Of a DNA stretch of 64,000 nt, positions 16,917 to 26,309 are shown piece by piece. A program made the position numbers and the translations under genes. Below the pieces are notes generated by a model. The model saw only the letters and a program-made list of their open reading frames with translations. It was not told the DNA's origin and made no database searches. The DNA is taken from positions 186,001 to 250,000 of the forward strand of contig JBLXDM010000006.1 of the NCBI GenBank assembly GCA_048264125.1, given 5' to 3'. The number at the start of each line of letters is the position of its first letter. Position 1 is the stretch's first letter. Origin of the DNA: M1-B18 sp048264125 (GTDB lineage: Bacteria > Bacillota > Clostridia > Peptostreptococcales > Natronincolaceae).

Positions 16917-18161
16917 ATGAATGAAAGACGCCATCAATTATTTAAAAATGTAAGCGATGAGGAATGGAATGATTGGAAATGGCAGAATAGGAATAGAATT
17001 CAAACGCTTGAGGAGCTTAAGAAATATATACATCTGACGGAAGAGGAGGAGGAGGGAATTAAAAAGTGCCTGAGTGTATTGAGGATGGCTATTACGCCCT
17101 ATTATCTTACGCTTATTGATCCTGATAATCCTGAGGACCCTGTCAGGAAGCAGGCCATACCCACCGCCCTTGAAACCCACAAAAGTGACTGTGATCTTGA
17201 GGACCCCTTACATGAGGATGTGGATTCGCCAGTTCCGGGAGTCACCCATCGTTATCCCGACAGAGCACTTTTTTTAATCACCGACCAATGTGCCATGTAC
17301 TGCAGGCATTGCACCAGAAGGAGGTTTGCAGGCCAGAAGGATGCCGCAGTAGGTCAGACCAGAATAGACAAGGGAATCGAATATATAAAAAACACCCCAC
17401 AGATAAGGGATGTGCTGCTTTCCGGTGGAGATGCCCTTCTGATGTCGGATGAAAAGCTGGAGTATATCATCAGCAGACTAAGGGAGATCAGCCATGTGGA
17501 GATCATCAGGATCGGCTCCAGAACCCCTGTGGTAATGCCCCAGAGGATAACGGAGAATTTGGTCAATATGTTTAAAAAATATCATCCTATATGGCTGAAT
17601 ACCCACTTTAATCATCCGAAAGAAATCACAGCGGAGTCCACACAGGCCTGTGAGCGTCTGGCCAATGCAGGGGTGCCCTTGGGCAATCAATCGGTGCTGC
17701 TGAGGGGTGTCAACGACTGTGTCCATGTAATGAAGCGGCTGGTTAACCAGCTGGTTAAAATACGGGTAAGACCCTATTATATTTATCAATGTGATTTATC
17801 CATGGGCTTGGAGCATTTCAGAACCTCCGTTGCCCAGGGTATAGCAATTATAGAAGGCTTAAGGGGCCATACCTCCGGCTATTGTGTTCCCACCTTTGTG
17901 GTGGATGCCCCCGGAGGCGGCGGTAAGATACCCGTAATGCCGAATTACCTCATATCTCAAAGCAATGATAAGGCAATTCTAAGAAATTATGAGGGTGTCA
18001 TCACCACCTATACAGAGCCTGAGGGCTACAAGCACCAGTGCAGCTGTCCTGACTGTAGAGATACTACCAAGGTGCCTACAGGAGTGGCAGGTTTGATGTA
18101 TTCTAACAAGCTGTCTATGGAGCCTGCGGATTTAGACAGAAAGCTTAGAAGCAAGCATTAG
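16917..18161 (+). CDS. kamA: L-lysine 2,3-aminomutase
   Basis: This 414-residue radical SAM, PLP-dependent enzyme converts L-lysine to L-beta-lysine, the first step of lysine fermentation. The cluster motif is CAMYCRHC (C125, C129, C132), followed by TRRRF. The PLP lysine is in DAPGGGGKIPVMPNY. Near the C-terminus CSCPDC and nearby residues match the zinc-binding tail of the family. The length is usual. The ATG follows GAAGGGGG. It is preceded by a structured intergenic element. Confidence 0.96.
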   Translation: MNERRHQLFKNVSDEEWNDWKWQNRNRIQTLEELKKYIHLTEEEEEGIKKCLSVLRMAITPYYLTLIDPDNPEDPVRKQAIPTALETHKSDCDLEDPLHEDVDSPVPGVTHRYPDRALFLITDQCAMYCRHCTRRRFAGQKDAAVGQTRIDKGIEYIKNTPQIRDVLLSGGDALLMSDEKLEYIISRLREISHVEIIRIGSRTPVVMPQRITENLVNMFKKYHPIWLNTHFNHPKEITAESTQACERLANAGVPLGNQSVLLRGVNDCVHVMKRLVNQLVKIRVRPYYIYQCDLSMGLEHFRTSVAQGIAIIEGLRGHTSGYCVPTFVVDAPGGGGKIPVMPNYLISQSNDKAILRNYEGVITTYTEPEGYKHQCSCPDCRDTTKVPTGVAGLMYSNKLSMEPADLDRKLRSKH

Positions 18162-18226
18162 ACCGTTGCTGGAGCCTTCGCCGGAGGAATATTGAAGACT
18201 ATAAATCAAAAAAGCAAGGGATTGAT

Positions 18227-19261
18227 ATGAAGGAATTTCTAGATAGAGCTTTACAGCTGGAATCCTTAGCAATTGTAGGGATGGAAAAGAATGTAGGAAA
18301 AACCACCGTCTTGAATTATATCATCGAAGGAGCCAGAGGCAGAAGGCTGCTGGGGCTGACCTCCATAGGCATAGATGGCGAGATGGAGGATTTGGTCACC
18401 GGCACCGAAAAGCCCAGGATATATATTTCTAAGGGGACCCTGCTGGCAACTGCCAAAAAAGCGCTGGCTTCCTCCGATATAACAAAGGAAATTCTGGATA
18501 CCACAGGAATACAGACCCCAATGGGGGAGGTAATAATACTCAGAGCCCTAAGCGACGGCTATATAGAGCTAATGGGACCCTCCTTTAATGCTGGACTTAG
18601 GCTTGTATTAGATAAGCTGAAGGAGCTGGGCTGTGAGACAGTCCTCGTAGATGGGGCCTTAAACAGATGCTCGACAGCGGACCCCTCAGTTTCGGAAGGA
18701 ATAGTATTGGCTACGGGGGCAGCTGTGGCGGCTGACATTGAAGGAGTGTCTACAGCTACACAGCATAGGCTGCAGCTTCTAAGCATAGAAGCAGAAACGG
18801 ACCCCAGTATCTTGCCTATACTGAAAACTGGATTTCAACAGGGAAAGCTGGCCTTTATAAAGGATAATGGGCTGGAGACAACCACGGAGGCTACTGCCTT
18901 AGGGGCGGAGGCTCTGATCGTTAATAGCTTGAACTCAGGGGCATCGGCTGTAATCATCAAGGGGGTTGTGGTAGATAGGCTTGCACAGCAGCTGCTGCGG
19001 CAAGTAGAGAAGCCTGAAGGAAAAACCATATATGTTGAGGATGGAACAAAGCTCTTTCTAGATAGCGAGGGCTATACACGGCTGCTAAGGAAGGGCTACA
19101 GAATCAAAGGACTAAATTCAATAAAGGTTATGGCGGTATCCGTCAATCCTTTTTCGCCATTGGGCTTTAGTCTGGATTCCCGTAGCCTCTGCTGGGAGCT
19201 TTACAATAGGGTGGGGCTGCCGATTATTGATGTCGTAAGTAATATAGGAGTTGGTTTATAG
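18227..19261 (+). CDS. kamB: Lysine 5,6-aminomutase reactivase subunit KamB
   Basis: This 344-residue protein is found in kam operons next to a MutS-like ATPase. Near the N-terminus it has GMEKNVGKTTVLNYI, a P-loop-like stretch, and later AIVGM and VLVDGALNR segments. The KamB/KamC pair is thought to reactivate beta-lysine 5,6-aminomutase by exchanging damaged cobalamin, like other B12-enzyme reactivases. It starts 65 bases after kamA and overlaps kamC by one base. I call the name by gene order and neighbour identity; the mechanism is family knowledge and not visible here. Confidence 0.78.
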   Translation: MKEFLDRALQLESLAIVGMEKNVGKTTVLNYIIEGARGRRLLGLTSIGIDGEMEDLVTGTEKPRIYISKGTLLATAKKALASSDITKEILDTTGIQTPMGEVIILRALSDGYIELMGPSFNAGLRLVLDKLKELGCETVLVDGALNRCSTADPSVSEGIVLATGAAVAADIEGVSTATQHRLQLLSIEAETDPSILPILKTGFQQGKLAFIKDNGLETTTEATALGAEALIVNSLNSGASAVIIKGVVVDRLAQQLLRQVEKPEGKTIYVEDGTKLFLDSEGYTRLLRKGYRIKGLNSIKVMAVSVNPFSPLGFSLDSRSLCWELYNRVGLPIIDVVSNIGVGL

Positions 19262-20709
19262 TGGAGGCTTTAATAGGTTTGGACTATATTTTTCAACAGC
19301 TGAATATAATGACACCCTACGGAAGAGAGTCTCTTAAGGGGTTGAAGCCCTTCAAAATACCGGAGGCAGATGTTCTTTTGAAAAAGTTGGATGATCTGGA
19401 GTTGGTAATAAAGAGCCTAAGGGATTATTCGCTGTTTTACAACAGGCTAGAGAGAGAGTTTTGCCGGCTTAAGGATATACGAGGCAGCATAAGGAGATGC
19501 AGAGGTCGGGAGGTACTGGATGTCATTCAACTATTTGAGCTTAAGCTGTTTGCTATGGGGGCTTTAGCCATCAAGGGCTATTATGAGGCTATGGAGCTAA
19601 GGATAGAGGAGGTTGCCTTTGGTGATTTGGAGCCTATTGTAGATATATTGGACCCTGATGGACAGAGAATGGGAACCTTTAGTGTGTATGATGCCTATTC
19701 GGATGAATTGAGGGCTGTAAGGGAAAGAAAGCGTGAGGTGGAAAAGAGTCTATATCATGCAGTGCTTCCTCATTGTGCAGAAGAATTGAAGGAGCAGCGG
19801 CAATGCCTGGTAGCATTGGAGGAGGCACTGGAGGGTGAGCTACTGGTGGAAATATCTTCTCGGCTGCTGCCCCATATGGATATACTGGAGAAGGCCTGCC
19901 ATTCCATAGGGGTTTTGGATTTGACGATGGCTAAGGCTAGACTTGCGGTGGATATGTGCTGTGTAAAGCCTGTATTTCAGTCAGAGGTAAGCTTAAAGCT
20001 GGTGAAGGGGAGGCATCCCTATGTTGAAGAGCTTCTAAAGAGTCAGAATAAAAGCTTTACACCCATTGATATCCTACTAAAGCCGGGTGCAAATGCAATT
20101 ACGGGCCCCAATATGGGGGGTAAAAGCCTTACCCTAAAGACCATTGCGTTAAATGTATGGTTGGCCCATCTAGGCTTTTATGTCTTTGCCCAGGAGCTTG
20201 TTCTTTCTGTCTTTGATTTTATTCATATATTGGCAAATGATTACGAATCCTTGAAAAGGGGCCTAAGCAGCTTCGGTGGGGAAATCATTCAGCTGAATAA
20301 ATATCTGGAGGATGTGAAGAAAACCAGAGGATTATTGCTGCTGGATGAGTTTGCCAGCGGTACGAATCCGCAGGAGGGCAGGCTGCTGGTAAAGGCACTA
20401 TTGAAATATATGAAGGACAGGGCTACCATATCCCTTTTCGTTACCCACTTTGATGGCGTTGTAGATGCCGGGATTAATCATTATCAGGTGGTGGGGCTAA
20501 AGCATCTGGACCTGCCGCAGCTGACGAAAAGCCTTTCTCACGATCCTCAATACGGACTTTCTATCCTGCAAAATCTCATGGATTACAGGCTTGAGCCAGT
20601 AGAGGAGGAGATTGCCGTTCCGAAGGATGCATTAAAGATTTCCACACTTTTAGGCTTGGATGCAGAATTGGTAGCAGCAGCAGAATTGTATTATGGTCAG
20701 GAGGTGTAG
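19261..20709 (+). CDS. kamC: MutS-like ATPase, lysine 5,6-aminomutase reactivase KamC
   Basis: This 482-residue protein has a MutS core-and-ATPase layout but no mismatch-binding N-terminal domain. Walker A is GPNMGGKS at about residue 282, Walker B is LLLLDEFASGTNP, and the ABC-like signature region SSFGGEI lies between. It sits between kamB and kamD with 1- and 3-base contacts, so it belongs to the aminomutase system and not to DNA repair. The GTG start overlaps the kamB stop codon. With KamB it should drive ATP-dependent reactivation of KamDE. Confidence 0.85.
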   Translation: MEALIGLDYIFQQLNIMTPYGRESLKGLKPFKIPEADVLLKKLDDLELVIKSLRDYSLFYNRLEREFCRLKDIRGSIRRCRGREVLDVIQLFELKLFAMGALAIKGYYEAMELRIEEVAFGDLEPIVDILDPDGQRMGTFSVYDAYSDELRAVRERKREVEKSLYHAVLPHCAEELKEQRQCLVALEEALEGELLVEISSRLLPHMDILEKACHSIGVLDLTMAKARLAVDMCCVKPVFQSEVSLKLVKGRHPYVEELLKSQNKSFTPIDILLKPGANAITGPNMGGKSLTLKTIALNVWLAHLGFYVFAQELVLSVFDFIHILANDYESLKRGLSSFGGEIIQLNKYLEDVKKTRGLLLLDEFASGTNPQEGRLLVKALLKYMKDRATISLFVTHFDGVVDAGINHYQVVGLKHLDLPQLTKSLSHDPQYGLSILQNLMDYRLEPVEEEIAVPKDALKISTLLGLDAELVAAAELYYGQEV

Positions 20710-20712
20710 TCG

Positions 20713-22284
20713 TTGGTTAAAGAACCAAAAAATAAGCTTAATTTGGATTTTAAGCTGGTGGAAAAAATACGAGACTCGGCAAGGGATATTGCTGAGGAGA
20801 CACAGGAATTTATCGAAGCCCACACAACTGTTGCGGTAGAAAGAACGGTGGCCAGACTATTGGGGATAGATGGTGTGGATGCCTATGATGTACCGCTGGC
20901 AAATGTCGTTGTGGAGAATATAAAAAAAGGTAACGGTATCGGAATAGGTACAGCGATATATATAGGGAATGCTATGCTGCGGACGGGGATGACACCTCAG
21001 CAAATTGCTGAGGCAGTTGCGGCGGGAGAAATTGATCTGACAAAGCTTCCAATGGGGGATTTATTTGATATTAAAATGCTGGTGGATAAGGTAGCTAATG
21101 ATATGGTAGCCAGAATCCGCAATAACCGCAGAGATAGAGAAGCCCTTCTAGATAAATACGGGGACAAGGAGGGACCTTATCTGTATGTCATAGTTGCCAC
21201 AGGTAATATTTATGAGGACATAACACAGGCGGTGGCTGCTGCTCGACAGGGGGCAGATATCATAGCGGTAATAAGAACCACAGGCCAGAGCCTGCTGGAC
21301 TATGTTCCCTACGGAGCAACAACAGAGGGGTTTGGCGGCACCTATGCCACTCAGGAGAACTTTAGGCTGATGCGGGCAGCTCTGGATGAGGCAGGAAGGG
21401 AGCTGGGGAGATACATACGCCTCTGCAACTACTGCTCCGGCCTTTGTATGCCGGAAATAGCAGCTTTGGGGGCTATGGAGAGATTGGATGTCATGCTGAA
21501 TGACGCCTTGTACGGAATTTTATTTAGGGACATAAACATGAAGAGGACAATGGTGGACCAGTTTTTTTCACGGGTGATAAACGGCTTTGCAGGGGTTATT
21601 ATCAACACAGGAGAGGATAATTATCTGACCACCGCCGATGCCTACGAGGAGGCCCATACGGTATTGACCTCTCAGTTTATCAATGAACAATTTGCCCTAA
21701 AGGCTGGGATTCCTGAGGAGCAAATGGGCTTAGGTCATGCCTTTGAGATGCATCCCGGCCTCAAAAATGGGTTTTTATATGAGCTAGCTCAGGCCCAAAT
21801 GGCCAGGGAGATATTCCCCAAGGCTCCCTTGAAGTATATGCCCCCCACAAAGTTTATGACGGGTAATATATTCAAGGGACATATTCAGGACGCCCTGTTT
21901 AATATGGTAACCATCCTTACGGGACAAAAGCTTCACCTGTTGGGAATGCTGACGGAGGCCCTCCATACGCCCTTTATGTCGGACCGGGCCTTGGCTATAG
22001 AAAATGCCAAATATATCTTTAACAGCATGGAGGACCTGGGGGAGGAGATTGAGTTTAAACAAAATGGTATTATCCAGTCCAGAGCTGAGGAGGTTCTCCA
22101 TAAGGCCCAGCAGCTTATATTGGAAATTCATAGGGATGGCCTATTTAATACCCTGGAAAAAGGCACCTTTGCTGGAGTAAAAAGGCCTAACGACGGAGGC
22201 AAGGGCCTGGAGGGGGTATTCCCTAAGGAGAAGGACTATTACAACCCATTTATCGCAATGATGCTGCAGGAAAATCAGCAATAG
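20713..22284 (+). CDS. kamD: Beta-lysine 5,6-aminomutase alpha subunit
   Basis: This 523-residue protein is the large TIM-barrel subunit of the adenosylcobalamin- and PLP-dependent beta-lysine 5,6-aminomutase, which makes 3,5-diaminohexanoate. Family stretches include TPQQIAEAVAAGEIDLTKLPMGDL, RTTGQSLLDYVPYGATTEGFGGT and AGIPEEQMGLGHAFEM. The TTG start at 20713 follows AGGAGG. It is 21 bases before kamE, which brings the B12 domain. The length matches known alpha subunits. Confidence 0.95.
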   Translation: MVKEPKNKLNLDFKLVEKIRDSARDIAEETQEFIEAHTTVAVERTVARLLGIDGVDAYDVPLANVVVENIKKGNGIGIGTAIYIGNAMLRTGMTPQQIAEAVAAGEIDLTKLPMGDLFDIKMLVDKVANDMVARIRNNRRDREALLDKYGDKEGPYLYVIVATGNIYEDITQAVAAARQGADIIAVIRTTGQSLLDYVPYGATTEGFGGTYATQENFRLMRAALDEAGRELGRYIRLCNYCSGLCMPEIAALGAMERLDVMLNDALYGILFRDINMKRTMVDQFFSRVINGFAGVIINTGEDNYLTTADAYEEAHTVLTSQFINEQFALKAGIPEEQMGLGHAFEMHPGLKNGFLYELAQAQMAREIFPKAPLKYMPPTKFMTGNIFKGHIQDALFNMVTILTGQKLHLLGMLTEALHTPFMSDRALAIENAKYIFNSMEDLGEEIEFKQNGIIQSRAEEVLHKAQQLILEIHRDGLFNTLEKGTFAGVKRPNDGGKGLEGVFPKEKDYYNPFIAMMLQENQQ

Positions 22285-22305
22285 CTCAAAAAGGAGGGGA
22301 GAAGA

Positions 22306-23142
22306 ATGTCTGGAGGATTATACTCAACCGATAAAAGGGAGTTTGATAAGACCCTTGACCTTACAAGGCTTAAGCCTTATGGCGACACCATGAACGATGG
22401 GAAGGTGCAGGTGAGCTTTACGCTGCCGGTTAAGGATGATGACAGGGGCATAGAGGCCGCTAAGGAGCTGGCGAAGAAGATGGGGCTAACGGAGCCTGCA
22501 GTAGCCCATCATGGAGGCCTGGATACTGAATTTACCTTTTATGTTGTATACGGAAGCCTGACCCATTGCGTGGACTATTCTCAGCTGCATGTAGAGACAG
22601 TGGATATCGAGATAATGGATATGGGGGAGACGGATGCCTATATAAAGGAGAATATCAAAAGGAAGGTCGTAGTAATAGGGGCCAGCACCGGGACGGATGC
22701 CCATACCGTTGGCATAGATGCCATAATGAATATGAAGGGCTATGCAGGGCATTATGGTCTGGAGCGGTACGAAATGCTGGAGGCCTACAACCTGGGCAGC
22801 CAGGTAGAAAATGAGGACTTCGTAAGAAAGGCGATAGAGCTGAAGGCAGATATTCTGCTGGTTTCTCAAACCGTAACCCAGAAAAACATTCATATACAAA
22901 ATCTCACCCATCTGGTGGAGCTGCTGGAGGCTGAGGGCATAAGGGATAAGGTAATACTCATATGCGGAGGCCCTAGAATCAGCCACGAGCTGGCAAAGGA
23001 GCTGGGCTATGACGCAGGCTTTGGACCGGGTAAATATGCCGACGATGTCGCCAGCTTTGCGGTGAAGGAGCTGTATAGTAGGCAGCAGGAAAAGCGGCAA
23101 AGACTGTTAGGGCGACAAGGGGACGGTTCTCTTGTCTCCTAA
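22306..23142 (+). CDS. kamE: Beta-lysine 5,6-aminomutase beta subunit (B12 domain) with repeat-derived C-terminus
   Basis: This 278-residue subunit binds adenosylcobalamin and PLP. The base-off B12 motif is DAHTVG, with His133, and Lys144 (MNMKGYAGHY) matches the PLP lysine known in this enzyme. The Rossmann part ends near residue 262. The last residues, LGRQGDGSLVS, and the stop codon are encoded by a copy of the GACAAGGGGACGGTTCT repeat at 23111-23139, so the natural C-terminus has been replaced or extended. The catalytic parts are intact, so the enzyme is likely active. It is the last gene of the operon. Confidence 0.94.
   Translation: MSGGLYSTDKREFDKTLDLTRLKPYGDTMNDGKVQVSFTLPVKDDDRGIEAAKELAKKMGLTEPAVAHHGGLDTEFTFYVVYGSLTHCVDYSQLHVETVDIEIMDMGETDAYIKENIKRKVVVIGASTGTDAHTVGIDAIMNMKGYAGHYGLERYEMLEAYNLGSQVENEDFVRKAIELKADILLVSQTVTQKNIHIQNLTHLVELLEAEGIRDKVILICGGPRISHELAKELGYDAGFGPGKYADDVASFAVKELYSRQQEKRQRLLGRQGDGSLVS
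23111..23139. repeat. Second copy of the GACAAGGGGACGGTTCT repeat, inside kamE 3' end
   Basis: The core 17-mer at 23114-23130 is identical to one arm of the palindrome at 11832-11896. Here the flanks fold back on each other (GGCGACAAG with CTTGTCTCC, one mismatch). The kamE stop codon TAA comes directly after it. The two copies lie at the two ends of the lysine operon. Confidence 0.85.
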
Positions 23143-23296
23143 AAAGAGAAAAATGATGCAGCTAATTAGCTTGCCTTTATTAAAGGGCTTCTTAACTAAA
23201 CGACGGAAGCCAAACTTGTGGGTAAATTCTTTAATCGAAAGCACCTATAAACTCAGTGAAAATCTGGTAGTTAAAAGATAACAGCCTAATAAAACA

Positions 23297-23326
23297 GCCC
23301 CCTATCCAACGATAGAGGGCATTTTT
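23297..23326. terminator. Bidirectional terminator between kamE and superoxide reductase gene
   Basis: GCCCCCTATC pairs with GATAGAGGGC around CAAC, with one mismatch. T-rich tracts flank it on both strands (ATTTTTA on plus, TGTTTTATT on minus). Confidence 0.75.
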
Positions 23327-23327
23327 A

Positions 23328-23702
23328 CTACTCTACAACTATTTCCTGACTGCTTTCCCATACGCCATGGATATTGCAGTAGCTTATAGCATGAATTGTA
23401 CCGGACTTGCTTAGTTTTAAGGTGGTACATCCAACAGGCTCTGTGAAGTTTTCGCCTTCTCCATGGGCTGAGAAGTTAAAGGTAGCCACTTCAACCGGGA
23501 ATTTTGCTCCTTCAGCGTGGAAAAACACCTTGAACCAGCCTATGTAATGCTCTAATGTATTAGGATGGCCTATTGCATCGCCTATAGATACCTTTAAGTC
23601 AAACTTTTCACCTGCAACAACCTTTTCAGGGGCATGGATTACAGGAACGTGCTTTTCACCCTTCCAATCTCCGGACTGTAAAAATCCACCAAATGTCTTC
23701 AT
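23328..23702 (-). CDS. Superoxide reductase (neelaredoxin type)
   Basis: This 124-residue protein is a one-domain superoxide reductase, which reduces superoxide to hydrogen peroxide without releasing oxygen, as usual in anaerobes. The iron ligands are visible: a His in EKHVPVI, His residues in GHPNTLEHYIGWF, and the Cys and His in SYCNIHGVW. There is no N-terminal desulforedoxin domain, so it is the neelaredoxin and not the desulfoferrodoxin type. It starts at ATG with GGAGGAGG upstream and stands alone on the minus strand. Confidence 0.93.
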   Translation of the reverse strand: MKTFGGFLQSGDWKGEKHVPVIHAPEKVVAGEKFDLKVSIGDAIGHPNTLEHYIGWFKVFFHAEGAKFPVEVATFNFSAHGEGENFTEPVGCTTLKLSKSGTIHAISYCNIHGVWESSQEIVVE

Positions 23703-23953
23703 AATAACAACCTCCTCCTAATTTGCAAAGCTCTCAAATATATTTATAACCAATAAACTTAATTTATAACATAAATTTTATAAATTTATAGGGGCAATAT
23801 AAATTGCATAGCTAAGCTACATAGCTGTGCTTATTATCTTACATAGCTTTGAAAATAACTATACTGAATAACTCCCTTCCTTATTGCCATTGTAAATGCA
23901 TAAGTTTTATAATATAATCTAGAAGAGAAAAACGAAACAAAGGAGAATCGTCG

Positions 23954-24454
23954 ATGAGCTTATATAATGAATGGAAGCAGATAGCCTATGAGGAATCAGA
24001 TCAGGCTGCAGCAACAGAATTCTGGAAGAACTATTGCAATTTAGAAAAGGGAATTTATGAATCTATTTTAGGTTCAAAGGAAGAAAAGATTAATGGCAAG
24101 CTTGGAGAGCTGGCAAAGCAATATGGTGTAGAGGAAACCTATTTTATGGGATTTTTGGATGGAATAAACAGCAGCCTTACAGAGCCATTGGACTTAGAGG
24201 ACATGACTGCAGATAGTGAAATAGATGCAACCATAGTTTTTGAGAGGCTGTACTTCAATATGCTGGATGCAAAGGCAGAGTGGTTGTATACCTTAGAGGA
24301 ATGGGACAGCATTGTAACTGCTGAGAGAAGAAAAGAAATTAAAAAGGAATACAATGCTACAAAGACAATAGTAAAGGAAGACAAAATAGGAAGAAATGAT
24401 CCCTGCACCTGTGGCAGCGGTAAGAAATACAAGAAGTGTTGTGGAAACAATTAA
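23954..24454 (+). CDS. SEC-C motif protein of unknown function
   Basis: This 166-residue protein ends in a SEC-C zinc-binding motif, NDPCTCGSGKKYKKCCG, the same metal-binding motif that ends SecA. The rest (about 1-140) is helical and acidic, without a domain I can name. Similar short proteins occur in many clostridia as single genes. It starts at ATG behind AAAGGAG. Its partner may be a ribosome or translocase component, but nothing here shows that. Confidence 0.8.
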   Translation: MSLYNEWKQIAYEESDQAAATEFWKNYCNLEKGIYESILGSKEEKINGKLGELAKQYGVEETYFMGFLDGINSSLTEPLDLEDMTADSEIDATIVFERLYFNMLDAKAEWLYTLEEWDSIVTAERRKEIKKEYNATKTIVKEDKIGRNDPCTCGSGKKYKKCCGNN

Positions 24455-24459
24455 TAGCG

Positions 24460-24490
24460 AAGACTGCCGGTGAATATATCGGCAGTCTTT
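24460..24490 (+). terminator. Terminator after SEC-C gene
   Basis: AAGACTGCCG (24460-24469) pairs perfectly with CGGCAGTCTT (24480-24489), followed by a short T-rich stretch. Confidence 0.75.
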
Positions 24491-24588
24491 ACTATTAATG
24501 GGAACATTGTCTGTGCTTTTAGGGTCATATTACTAGTATAATAGAAGAGTAAACTTCTTCAAATATAAATGCTTTGGGGGGATGGGCT

Positions 24589-26142
24589 ATGAAGCTAGTA
24601 ACAGGGGAGGAAATGAGATTAATAGATAGGATAGCCATAGAGGAATACGGTATTCCGGAAATACTTTTAATGGAGGCAGCAGGCAATGCAGTAGCTGAGG
24701 AGCTGGAAAAGGAGCTTAACAGCTGCAGAAAAAGGAAAATAGCTATAGTCTGCGGTAGAGGTAATAATGGCGGAGATGGCTTTGTGGTGGCAAGAAGGCT
24801 GTTTTTGAAGGGCCTAAGGGTAAAGGTATACCTGCTGTCACCAATAGAAGGGGTGCAGGGCTCCGCTAGGATTAATTTGGACATATTGCTGAAGATGAAG
24901 TGCCCTATAGAAGCGGTTAATGGTATTGAAGCACTGAGGCTGGAGGCCCTAGAGGCGGACTATATAGTGGATTGTATACTGGGAACAGGCTTGGAGGGAG
25001 AGGTGGGTCCGCTGTTTGCAGAGGCTATTGAAATAATTAACAGCAGCGGCGTACCGGTAATTTCTGTGGATATACCCTCGGGGGCCATCGCCGACAATGG
25101 AGCTATTTCACAGGCAGTTGTCAAGGCAGACAAGACAATATGCCTACAGCTGCCAAAGCTGGCAAATATCAATTATCCAGCAGCAGAATTTAATGGGGAG
25201 CTTCTCATTAAAGATATAGGAATACCCTCTTCTGCTTATGAAGGAAGGGAATTTAGCAAAAATATGATAACTAAGGAAATGGTAGAGGCGATATTGCCTA
25301 AAAGACAAGGGAATACCCATAAGGGAACCTATGGAAATACCATTTTGGTGGCGGGGTCAGCAGGAATGACAGGGGCTGCCATACTGTCTGCTACTGCTGC
25401 CATGAGAGTGGGAGCAGGAATCGTACGTCTTGCGGCACCGGAGGGAGTCAATGGTGTATTGGAGAGCAGGCTAACGGAGGTAATCACAATACCCCTAAGA
25501 GAAACCAAAAAGGGATATATGGGGATAGAGGACATTGATAAGGTAACTGCCCTGCTGAAAATATCCAATTCAATCGCAATTGGTCCCGGTTGTGGAACCA
25601 CACTGGAGCTGGAGAATCTTTTAAGAAATGTACTGGAGCTCTCGGGTATACCTGTTGTAATTGATGCCGACGGTCTTAATGTATTGGCACAAAAAATTGA
25701 TTTGCTGTCCTTGTCAGGGGCGCCTGTTATACTGACCCCTCATCCTAAGGAATTCAGCAGACTGACGGGGCTTTCGGTGGAGGAGATAAACAGCAATCGA
25801 ATTGAGACCGCCGTAAACTTTGCCCAAAAGTGGGGCGTATTTTTAATACTTAAGGGTGCTAAAACTGTTGTGGCATTTCCCAATGGTGAGATATACATTA
25901 ATAATACCGGCAATCCCGGTATGGCTACTGCAGGCTCAGGAGATGCTTTAACAGGCATGCTGGCAGGTTTTCTGGCGCAGGGCATTGTGCCGGAAAAGGC
26001 AGCTCTGGCGGCGGTATATCTTCATGGTAAAGCAGGAGATTCTGCAGCAGCAGAAAAGGGAGAATACAGCATGATTGCAGGAGATATGGTGGAGGCCATA
26101 CCAACTGTGATGAAGGAATTACACCATAGGGGCAAGCTTTAG
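24589..26142 (+). CDS. nnr: Bifunctional NAD(P)H-hydrate epimerase/dehydratase
   Basis: This ~517-residue enzyme repairs hydrated NAD(P)H. The N-terminal half (YjeF_N, about 1-215) is the epimerase, with CGRGNNGGDGFVVARRL. The C-terminal half is the ADP- or ATP-dependent dehydratase, with the signature NTGNPGMATAGSGDALTGMLAGFLAQG. The fusion is the usual bacterial form. The ATG at 24589 is taken since GGGGGG lies just upstream, while the in-frame TTG at 24574 lies before that site. It stands alone, convergent with argH. Confidence 0.95.
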   Translation: MKLVTGEEMRLIDRIAIEEYGIPEILLMEAAGNAVAEELEKELNSCRKRKIAIVCGRGNNGGDGFVVARRLFLKGLRVKVYLLSPIEGVQGSARINLDILLKMKCPIEAVNGIEALRLEALEADYIVDCILGTGLEGEVGPLFAEAIEIINSSGVPVISVDIPSGAIADNGAISQAVVKADKTICLQLPKLANINYPAAEFNGELLIKDIGIPSSAYEGREFSKNMITKEMVEAILPKRQGNTHKGTYGNTILVAGSAGMTGAAILSATAAMRVGAGIVRLAAPEGVNGVLESRLTEVITIPLRETKKGYMGIEDIDKVTALLKISNSIAIGPGCGTTLELENLLRNVLELSGIPVVIDADGLNVLAQKIDLLSLSGAPVILTPHPKEFSRLTGLSVEEINSNRIETAVNFAQKWGVFLILKGAKTVVAFPNGEIYINNTGNPGMATAGSGDALTGMLAGFLAQGIVPEKAALAAVYLHGKAGDSAAAEKGEYSMIAGDMVEAIPTVMKELHHRGKL

Positions 26143-26162
26143 ATTAGAGAATGAATAAAAAA

Positions 26163-26187
26163 AGAGGCAGAGTATATGTCTGCCTCA
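26163..26187 (-). terminator. Terminator serving minus-strand (argH) transcripts
   Basis: GAGGCAGA (26164-26171) pairs with TCTGCCTC (26179-26186). Only the minus strand has a U-run after it (AAAAAAA at 26157-26163), so it should stop transcription coming from argH. Confidence 0.65.
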
Positions 26188-26309
26188 GTCTGTAGCTAAA
26201 CCTGCTTTATGTCATTACAGGTGCTAAAGAAGAATCTATATTATTGAATCAATACGATTCTTCGACTTATAAAGGAATTAATGATAGTTAAATATACCTT
26301 TTAATCAGT

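Noticed and set aside
19261..20709. MutS2/DNA mismatch repair assignment
   Set aside because: It lacks the mismatch-binding and Smr domains and is locked within the kam operon, so the reactivase call is better.
23143..23296. GGCTTC/GGAAGCC hairpin and AGCTAATTAGCT palindrome after kamE as a possible riboswitch
   Set aside because: There is no gene in the plus direction before the terminator at 23297, and I could match no conserved riboswitch core.
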